Both the position numbers and the translations under genes were made by a program. The notes beneath the pieces were generated by a model. The model had not been told where the DNA came from, made no database searches, and saw only the letters and a program-made list of their open reading frames with translations. A DNA stretch of 64,000 nt from Phaeacidiphilus oryzae TH49 (GTDB lineage: Bacteria; Actinomycetota; Actinomycetes; Streptomycetales; Streptomycetaceae): assembly GCF_000744815.1 (NCBI RefSeq), contig NZ_JQMQ01000005.1, positions 3,232,055 through 3,296,054 of the forward strand, in the 5' to 3' direction. Positions 58,642 to 64,000 of the stretch are shown here, in pieces; positions within the stretch are counted from its first letter, which is position 1; every line of letters starts with the position of its first letter.

Positions 58642-60154
58642 GTGAGCACCGACGACGCCTACCCCCAGCAGCGCGCGTGGGGCGCGCCCCAGGAGTGGCC
58701 GCAGGAGCCGCGCCCGGCGGCGCCCGGGGAGGGCTACTGGGGGGCGCCCCAGACCCCGCACGGCCAGCAGGCCCAGGACCCGTACGCGCCCGCGGCCGGC
58801 GGCCAGTGGCCGGCGCCGCCGCAGGGCGGGGCGCCGGTCGGCGGGGTGCCGTGGGGCGAGGGGACGCCGTTCTCGCAGGTCGTGCCGGAGCAGCCGGGGC
58901 ACGCCGGCCCGGGGGTGACGGTGCCCCCGAGGCCGCCGCCGCGCCCGGCGGCCCCCAGGTCGGCCTGCCCTGGGGCGAGGAGGCGGCGGCCGCGGTCGGC
59001 GCGGAGCTGGACGAGGCCGGGTACGTCTGGGGGCTCCCCCAGCACCCGCGACAGCAGCAGCACCCACAGCAGCCGCAGCAGTACTCGCAGCAGCAGCACC
59101 ACCCGTACTCCCAGCAGCAGTACTCGCAGCAGCCGCCGCAGCAGCAGCCGTACCCCGGAGGCCCCGCGGCCGTGGCCGCGCCCACGGCCGGTGCGGGGTA
59201 CGCCGGGTACGCCGAGAGCCCCGCGGGCGCGGGGTACCGGGAGCAGCCGGCGTACCCGGGCAGCCCGGCGGCCGGACCGGCGGAGTCCGGCGCCGGCTTC
59301 GCCTGGGGCCAGGCGCCCACCGCGGCCGGCGGCGGCGCCCCCTCGCCCCGACGGCGGGCCCCGCGACGCCTGCGCAGCCCCCGGCGGCCGGTGGCCGGCG
59401 TACCGGTTCGCCGATCATCGACCCGGGGCTGGAGTCCGCCGCCGGAACCCTCCTCCTCGCGGTGGTGCTCTCCGGCACGGCCGCGCTCGGCAGGCCGGCG
59501 CTGGCCGTGGGCGTGGTGCTGCTGCAGGCGGTGACCGCGGCCGGCTGGTTCCGGCTGAACGGGATGTGGCCGGCCCGGCAGGGCATCCTGCTGGCCTTCC
59601 TCGGCGGCCTGGTCGCGGACGCCGGGGCGCTCTTCGCGGCCGGCGGCGGGGCCGCCCCCGGCGCGCTGCTCGGCGCTCTCGGGGCGTTCTTCCTGCTGGT
59701 CCTGGTGCTCCAGGTGTTCCGGCCCTCCGACCCGGACGAGCGCTTCTACGCGCTGACGGTCTGCGCCTCCGCGACCGTGGTGACGGTGCTCGCGGGCGGC
59801 TTCCTGGCCGCGCTTGGCACCGCGCACGGAAAGGACACCGTGGTGGTCGGCGCGCTGGCGGCCGCCTTCTCCGCGATGTTCGCCGCGCTGGCCGCGCGGG
59901 CGCTGCCGGCCAAGGCCGCCTTCGCGATCGGCTGGGTGGTGGCGCTGGCCGCCGGGATCGCGCTCGCCTCGGCGGCCGGACTCGGCGCGGGCCCCGGCTC
60001 GGCGCTGGGCGCGGTGGCCGGCGCCTGCGGACTGCTCGGGCGGCGGGTGGCGGCGTTCGACTTCCCCTCGCGGTTCGTCCACCGCACCGCCGGGGTCGCG
60101 CTGCCGCTCGCCTGCGCCGGCCCGCTGGTGCTCCTCCTGGGCGTTCTCGGCTGA
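58642..60154 (+). pseudogene. Proline/glutamine-rich membrane protein, split by two -1 frameshifts
   Basis: The protein starts at GTG 58642 (or 58630) and reads STDDAYPQQRAWGAPQEWPQ to about 58930, changes frame at a CCCCC run (58922-58926), continues as PQVGLPWGEEAAAAVGAELD with a Gln/Pro/Tyr-rich region to about 59346, then changes frame at CCCC (59346-59349) to IIDPGLESAAGTLLLAVVLS and about seven TM helices. Adding one C at each run restores one frame of about 505 residues. Streptomycetes have such a protein here (membrane, unknown function). Two equal homopolymer lesions suggest assembly error as much as gene loss. Confidence 0.75.
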
Positions 60155-60178
60155 CCGCCGGGGGTCGCCCGCCGGGTC

Positions 60179-60191
60179 TGACGGGCCGTCA
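60179..60191. promoter_or_regulatory. TGACG-N3-CGTCA palindrome upstream of the LmeA-like gene
   Basis: TGACGGGCCGTCA, 116 bp before ATG 60308; perfect copy of the recurrent motif. Confidence 0.45.
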
Positions 60192-60307
60192 GCCGCACCG
60201 TGGCCTCTCATGGCCATGGTGCATGATGTCGGTCACGCAACCGTCGAGCGTCCGTTCGCCCTCTCTTGACTCAAGAGAACGCACCAGGAACCGAGGAGTC
60301 CAGTCCC

Positions 60308-61021
60308 ATGCGGGCCTTGCGCCGTTTGATCATCACCCTGGTCGTGCTCTGCGCGCTGTTCGTGGCGGCGGACCGGATCAGCGTGGCGGTCGTCCAGGGG
60401 AAGATGGCGAGCAGGATCCAGGCCGCCGGAAACCTCAGCAGCAAGCCCGACCTCAGCATCAGGGGCTTTCCGTTCCTGACCCAGCTGGTCGCCAAGAAGC
60501 TGGACGACGTGAAGGTCTCCGCGAACGACCTGACGCTCAGCGACGGCTCGGGCGCCCAGGTCACGATCCGCTCGATCGACGCGGACCTGCGCGGCGTGCT
60601 GCTCCAGAACGGCTACAGCTCGGCGACCGTGCAGAACGGCACCGGGAGCATCCTCCTCTCCTACGCGGACGTCTCCAAGGCGATGGGCCACGGGCTGAGC
60701 TTCGCCTACGGCGGCGACGACCGGGTGCGGATCTCCGGGCAGGTCACCTGGCTGGGCATCCAGATCAAGGGCTCCGGCCGGGCCGGCCTCAAGGTGCTCA
60801 GCGGGGACTCGGTGGCGCCGACCGACATAAGCGTGGACAAGCTGACCGGCGCGGGGGTCTCGCTGCTGCCCGGCGACCCCAAGTCGGTGGTGAAGCAGCT
60901 CTTCGACACCTCCTTCAAGATCCCGAACATCCCCGCCGGGCTGAGCCTGGAGTCGGTGGAGGCCCGGCCGGACGGAGTGCTGGTGAGCCTCTCCGGATCG
61001 AACCTGAAGCTCAATCAGTGA
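60308..61021 (+). CDS. DUF2993/LmeA-like lipid-binding envelope protein
   Basis: 237 residues from ATG 60308 with GAGGAG upstream. An N-terminal anchor (LIITLVVLCALFVAADRI) is followed by a DUF2993 domain: LSIRGFPFLTQLVAKKLDDVKV, a duplicated beta-rich tubular lipid-binding fold as in mycobacterial LmeA, and GVSLLPGDPKSVVKQLFDTSF. Exported; it probably binds phospholipid-type ligands. The role in streptomycetes is not known. Confidence 0.85.
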   Translation: MRALRRLIITLVVLCALFVAADRISVAVVQGKMASRIQAAGNLSSKPDLSIRGFPFLTQLVAKKLDDVKVSANDLTLSDGSGAQVTIRSIDADLRGVLLQNGYSSATVQNGTGSILLSYADVSKAMGHGLSFAYGGDDRVRISGQVTWLGIQIKGSGRAGLKVLSGDSVAPTDISVDKLTGAGVSLLPGDPKSVVKQLFDTSFKIPNIPAGLSLESVEARPDGVLVSLSGSNLKLNQ

Positions 61022-61246
61022 GACCGGAATCCTGATTCCGTCCGCATTCCGAGACGCGGCCCGCGCGCCCACCGATCGGCCCCCGTTCCACCCCCGTATG
61101 TCCGGGTCCGGCCGCGGATGCCGCGACCTGGGGCGATGCCCGTGAGAGCAGCGTCGGCCCCACTCGTTCCCACATAGTGGATGATTTTGTCTCACCCATC
61201 GAACTACCGATGACAGACCGGGCGTTGCTTCCCTAGCATCGGGGTC

Positions 61247-61327
61247 ATGACGCGACAGGCGGATCTGACGAAGCGGCGGGCGGTGGACCTGTGCCGCGTC
61301 TCCGCCTGCCTGTGTCGCAGCTTCTGA
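61247..61327 (+). CDS. Cysteine-containing leader peptide upstream of the rhodanese gene
   Basis: 26 residues: MTRQADLTKRRAVDLCRVSA, then CLCRSF. Three Cys (16, 21, 23) lie at the C-terminus next to Arg. Such short peptides with CxC ahead of sulfur-metabolism genes in actinobacteria are thought to control expression by ribosome stalling when Cys-tRNA is low. The distance to the rhodanese start is 158 bp, and a hairpin follows at 61347. Confidence 0.75.
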   Translation: MTRQADLTKRRAVDLCRVSACLCRSF

Positions 61328-61346
61328 GTTCCCTCGCGCGGTAGAG

Positions 61347-61361
61347 CGTCCCGCTGGGACG
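61347..61361 (+). promoter_or_regulatory. Hairpin between leader peptide and rhodanese gene
   Basis: CGTCCC-GCT-GGGACG, a 6-bp stem with a 3-nt loop, 19 bp past the leader stop. Suitable as an attenuator element. Confidence 0.55.
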
Positions 61362-61485
61362 GGTCCGCTCCCGCAACTCCTTGATCATCCATTGTGCGTT
61401 CCGGCATTCGGACCGTCCGGCCCCTGCGGTCGGCCGTTGGCCGCGGACACAGCACCTTCCGCTACTGCCCCGGAGGAGAAGCACC

Positions 61486-62331
61486 ATGAGCCGCAGTGAC
61501 GTCCTGGTGGACGCCGACTGGGTCCAGGCCCACCTGGACGACCCGAAGGTCGTCCTCGTCGAGGTCGACGAGGACACCGCCGCCTACGACAAGAACCACA
61601 TCCGCAACGCCGTCCGGATCGACTGGAAGAAGGACCTCCAGGACCCGGTCCGCCGCGACTTCGTCGACCAGGCCGGCTTCGAGAAGCTGCTGTCCGCCAA
61701 GGGCATCGCCAACGACGACACCGTCGTCCTCTACGGCGGCAACAACAACTGGTTCGCGTCCTACGCCTACTGGTACTTCAAGCTGTACGGCCACGGCGAC
61801 GTCAAGCTCCTCGACGGCGGCCGCAAGAAGTGGGAGCTGGACTCCCGCGACCTGGTCGACGGCTCCGAGGTGCCGAACCGTCCGGCCACCGAGTACAAGG
61901 CCAAGGCCCAGGACACCTCGATCCGGGCCTTCCGGGACGACGTGGTGGCCGCCATCGGCTCGCTGAACCTGGTGGACGTCCGCTCCCCCGACGAGTTCTC
62001 CGGCAAGCTGCTGGCCCCGGCCCACCTGCCGCAGGAGCAGTCGCAGCGCCCCGGCCACGTGCCGAGCGCCCGCAACATCCCGTGGTCCAAGTCGGCCAAC
62101 GACGACGGCACCTTCAAGTCGGACGACGAGCTCCGCGAGCTGTACACGGAGGAGGGCGTCGACCTGGCCAAGGACACCATCGCGTACTGCCGGATCGGCG
62201 AGCGCTCCGCGCACACCTGGTTCGTGCTCCACGAGCTGCTCGGCCAGCCCAACGTGAAGAACTACGACGGTTCCTGGACCGAGTACGGCAGCCTCGTCGG
62301 CGTGCCGATCGAGCTCGGCGCCAACAAGTAA
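61486..62331 (+). CDS. sseA: Thiosulfate sulfurtransferase (rhodanese)
   Basis: 281 residues from ATG 61486 with GGAGGAG upstream. Two rhodanese domains: an inactive N-terminal one (VLVDADWVQAHLDDPKVVLVEVD, NWFASYAYWYFKLYGH) and an active C-terminal one with the sulfur-accepting Cys in TIAYCRIGERSAHTWF near residue 232. Transfers sulfane sulfur from thiosulfate. Named cysA in several streptomycete annotations. Followed 14 bp later by DUF1416, a conserved pair. Confidence 0.94.
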   Translation: MSRSDVLVDADWVQAHLDDPKVVLVEVDEDTAAYDKNHIRNAVRIDWKKDLQDPVRRDFVDQAGFEKLLSAKGIANDDTVVLYGGNNNWFASYAYWYFKLYGHGDVKLLDGGRKKWELDSRDLVDGSEVPNRPATEYKAKAQDTSIRAFRDDVVAAIGSLNLVDVRSPDEFSGKLLAPAHLPQEQSQRPGHVPSARNIPWSKSANDDGTFKSDDELRELYTEEGVDLAKDTIAYCRIGERSAHTWFVLHELLGQPNVKNYDGSWTEYGSLVGVPIELGANK

Positions 62332-62345
62332 GGGAGAACACCACC

Positions 62346-62636
62346 ATGTGCGGTGCGAAGGCCGGAGGCCCCGACCTGGCAGGAGTCGACGTGGCCGGTG
62401 AGACCATCATCCAGGGCTCGGTCACCAAGGACGGTCAGCCGGTGAACGGCTACGTCCGGCTCCTCGACGCGGGCGGCGAGTTCACGGCCGAGGTCCCGAC
62501 CTCGGCGACCGGGCAGTTCCGCTTCTTCGCCGCGCCGGGCCAGTGGACCCTGCGGGCGCTGGTGCCGGGCGCGACGGTCGACCGTGCGGTCGTGGCCCAG
62601 CAGGGCGCGCTCGCGGAGATCGAGATCGCGGTCTGA
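62346..62636 (+). CDS. DUF1416 protein
   Basis: 96 residues. Starts MCGAKAGGPDLAG with a conserved Cys2, then ETIIQGSVTKDGQPVNGYVRL and a transthyretin-like beta-sandwich (FRFFAAPGQWTLRALVPG). It always follows the rhodanese gene in actinomycetes, so it probably takes part in sulfur transfer through Cys2; the mechanism is unknown. Confidence 0.93.
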   Translation: MCGAKAGGPDLAGVDVAGETIIQGSVTKDGQPVNGYVRLLDAGGEFTAEVPTSATGQFRFFAAPGQWTLRALVPGATVDRAVVAQQGALAEIEIAV

Positions 62637-62646
62637 GAGGCGTCCA

Positions 62647-62695
62647 CCGCGCCCCCGAACGGCTCGCCCCCCCGGGCGGCGGTTCGGGGGCGCGG
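62647..62695 (+). terminator. Terminator of the rhodanese operon
   Basis: CCGCGCCCCCGAAC (62647-62660) pairs perfectly with GTTCGGGGGCGCGG (62682-62695); the loop is itself GC-rich and can fold. Confidence 0.85.
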
Positions 62696-62760
62696 TGCTG
62701 TGTTCCGCCAACCGGCCTCCTTCCCACGGGTGTTCCCACCGGCGTGCGCGGCGGCGGTGT

Positions 62761-62800
62761 TCTCAGGTGGGTGTCTCAGGTGGGTGTCTCAGGGGTGGTG
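62761..62800 (+). repeat. 13-bp tandem repeat upstream of the ABC transporter
   Basis: TCTCAGGTGGGTG occurs twice (62761-62773 and 62774-62786), then a variant TCTCAGGGGTGGTG. Regularly spaced units could be operator sites for the exporter. Confidence 0.55.
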
Positions 62801-62945
62801 TCATACCGCAGGAGGAGACGCGAGGTGCGGGCGTACCTCTGACGGCTGCCCGGTGAACCAGCACCCCGGCGCATGGATTCGCCGCCGGCGTCCCAGAGGA
62901 TGGTGACGGTCGAAGTGAACCCTCACCACCGGACTGGAGTGCCGA

Positions 62946-63731
62946 GTGTCAACGACTCAGCAGCAGGCTTACGCCTCGGGAGCCGCCCGCACAGAGGTCG
63001 CCGCCCGCGCCGAAGGACTCACCAAGGTGTACGGCGAGGGCGAGACCCGTGTGGTCGCGCTGGACGGCGTCTCCGTCGAGTTCCGCCGCGGCGAGTTCAC
63101 CGCGATCATGGGGCCCTCGGGCTCCGGGAAGTCCACCCTGATGCACTGCATGGCGGGCCTGGACTCGATATCGGGCGGCTCCGCCACCATCGGCGACGTC
63201 GAGCTCAGCAGGCTCAAGGACAAGAAGCTCACCAAGCTCAGGCGGGACCGGATCGGCTTCGTCTTCCAGGCCTTCAACCTGGTGCCGACGCTCACCGCGC
63301 TGGAGAACATCACCCTCACCCTGGACATCGCCGGCCGTAAGCCGGACATGGAGTGGCTGGAGCGGATCGTCGCCACCGTCGGCCTCGCCGACCGGCTGAA
63401 GCACCGCCCCGGCCAGCTCTCCGGCGGACAGCAGCAGCGCGTGGCCTGCGCCCGCGCGCTGGCCGGCCGGCCCGAGATCGTCTTCGCCGACGAGCCCACC
63501 GGCAACCTGGACTCCCGTTCCGGCTCGGAGATCCTCTCCTTCCTGCGCGCCTCCACCCGCGACTTCGGCCAGACCATCGTGATGGTCACCCACGACGCCG
63601 GCGCCGCCGCCTACGCGGACCGGGTGCTCTTCCTGGCCGACGGCCGGATCGTGGACGAGCTGGCGAACCCCACCGCGGACAGCGTCCTCGAGCGGATGAA
63701 GCAGTTCGACGCCAAGGGCCGCACCAGCTGA
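62946..63731 (+). CDS. ABC transporter ATP-binding protein (LolD/MacB type)
   Basis: 261 residues from GTG 62946. Walker A GPSGSGKSTLMHCMAG near residue 58, Q loop FQAFNLVPTLTALENI, signature LSGGQQQRVACARAL near 165, Walker B EIVFADEPTGNLDSRSG, and the H-loop VTHDAGAAAY. The type pairs with FtsX-like permeases and exports lipids, peptides or drugs. Confidence 0.94.
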   Translation: MSTTQQQAYASGAARTEVAARAEGLTKVYGEGETRVVALDGVSVEFRRGEFTAIMGPSGSGKSTLMHCMAGLDSISGGSATIGDVELSRLKDKKLTKLRRDRIGFVFQAFNLVPTLTALENITLTLDIAGRKPDMEWLERIVATVGLADRLKHRPGQLSGGQQQRVACARALAGRPEIVFADEPTGNLDSRSGSEILSFLRASTRDFGQTIVMVTHDAGAAAYADRVLFLADGRIVDELANPTADSVLERMKQFDAKGRTS

Positions 63732-63737
63732 CGCTGC

Positions 63738-63750
63738 TGACGATCCGTCA
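63738..63750. promoter_or_regulatory. TGACG-N3-CGTCA palindrome between ABC genes
   Basis: TGACGATCCGTCA, 39 bp before ATG 63790; perfect copy of the recurrent motif. Confidence 0.4.
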
Positions 63751-63789
63751 CCCGTCCACCCACCGCTTCCCGCAGAAGGACACCCACCG

Positions 63790-64000
63790 ATGTTCCGCAC
63801 AGCGCTGCGCAATGTGATGGCGCACAAGCTGCGGCTGCTGATGACGATGCTGGCCGTGCTGCTCGGCGTCGCCTTCGTCGGCGGCACCCTCGTCTTCACC
63901 TCGACCCTGGACCAGGGCCTGAGGGACTCGTACGCCAAGAACTACACCGGTCTGGCCGTCTCGGTCTCCGCCGACTCGACCGGCACCAAGGCCGGCCCGG
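63790..64000 (+). CDS. FtsX-like ABC transporter permease (5' end only)
   Basis: 70 residues to the window edge: MFRTALRNVMAHKLRLLMTM, then LAVLLGVAFVGGTLVFTSTLDQGLRDSY. One TM helix and the start of the extracytoplasmic MacB-PCD-like domain, the usual FtsX N-terminus. Operon with the ATPase (58 bp). Confidence 0.88.
   Translation, partial: MFRTALRNVMAHKLRLLMTMLAVLLGVAFVGGTLVFTSTLDQGLRDSYAKNYTGLAVSVSADSTGTKAGP

Larger units (their letters stand above)
62637..62945. other. Intergenic region before the ABC exporter
   Basis: 309 bp holding the terminator above, the 13-bp tandem repeats at 62761 and the exporter promoter. No gene is convincing. Confidence 0.5.

Overview
The window comes from a high-GC actinomycete chromosome, most likely a member of the Streptomycetaceae (Streptomyces, Kitasatospora or Streptacidiphilus). 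The evidence is the strong third-position GC bias, frequent GTG starts, and two conserved streptomycete blocks in the expected order: carD-ispD-ispF-cysS-rlmB-doxX beside phoU/phoR-phoP (1-10.2 kb), and htrA, LacI regulator, glnR, hydrolase, moaD, lmeA-like, rhodanese, DUF1416 (53.3-62.7 kb). mshA (13.0 kb) fits an actinomycete that makes mycothiol.

Layout. 1-5.7 kb: leftward housekeeping operon led by carD. 6.3-10.1 kb: a lipoprotein, the phosphate two-component system with a PHO-box-like operator, phoU and a 41-residue metallothionein-like peptide. 10.2-20.4 kb: gpmA, an MFS transporter, a YbjN-domain protein, mshA, a methyltransferase, an NlpC/P60 cell-wall hydrolase, a macro-domain protein, a receiver-PP2C phosphatase, DUF2516, an HbhA-like protein and its XRE regulator.

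20,424-30,003 is a 9.6-kb Tn7-like transposon with 30-bp terminal inverted repeats (one mismatch). It carries tnsA (broken by a +1 frameshift), tnsB, tnsC and tniQ at one end and small immunity-like or hypothetical cargo genes at the other. It lies 8 bp beyond the stop codon of a nei/fpg glycosylase gene. 30.0-33.2 kb returns to the chromosome (nei, a membrane protein, a carotenoid oxygenase).

34,394-48,215 is a 13.8-kb integrative element of the pSAM2/AICE type: FtsK-like transfer ATPase, Spd membrane protein, RepSA replication initiator, KorSA-like GntR repressor and a large serine integrase. It has cut an Eis-type N-acetyltransferase gene in two; the halves lie at 33.4-34.4 kb and 48.2-48.5 kb and rejoin in frame at a shared TTGGT core. 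Its accessory region carries an AT-rich nuclease-like gene and a two-TM protein resembling the TRADD-N-associated membrane domain; both are candidate conflict/defence genes.

48.5-64 kb: kynurenine catabolism (hydrolase, kynU), an envelope-type two-component system next to a PDZ-less HtrA protease, a LacI regulator, glnR, then sulfur genes with a cysteine-containing leader peptide, and the start of an ABC exporter of the LolD/FtsX type. Recurrent themes are a TGACG-N3-CGTCA palindrome found intergenically five times, and three single-base homopolymer frameshifts in two genes, which may be real or assembly errors.
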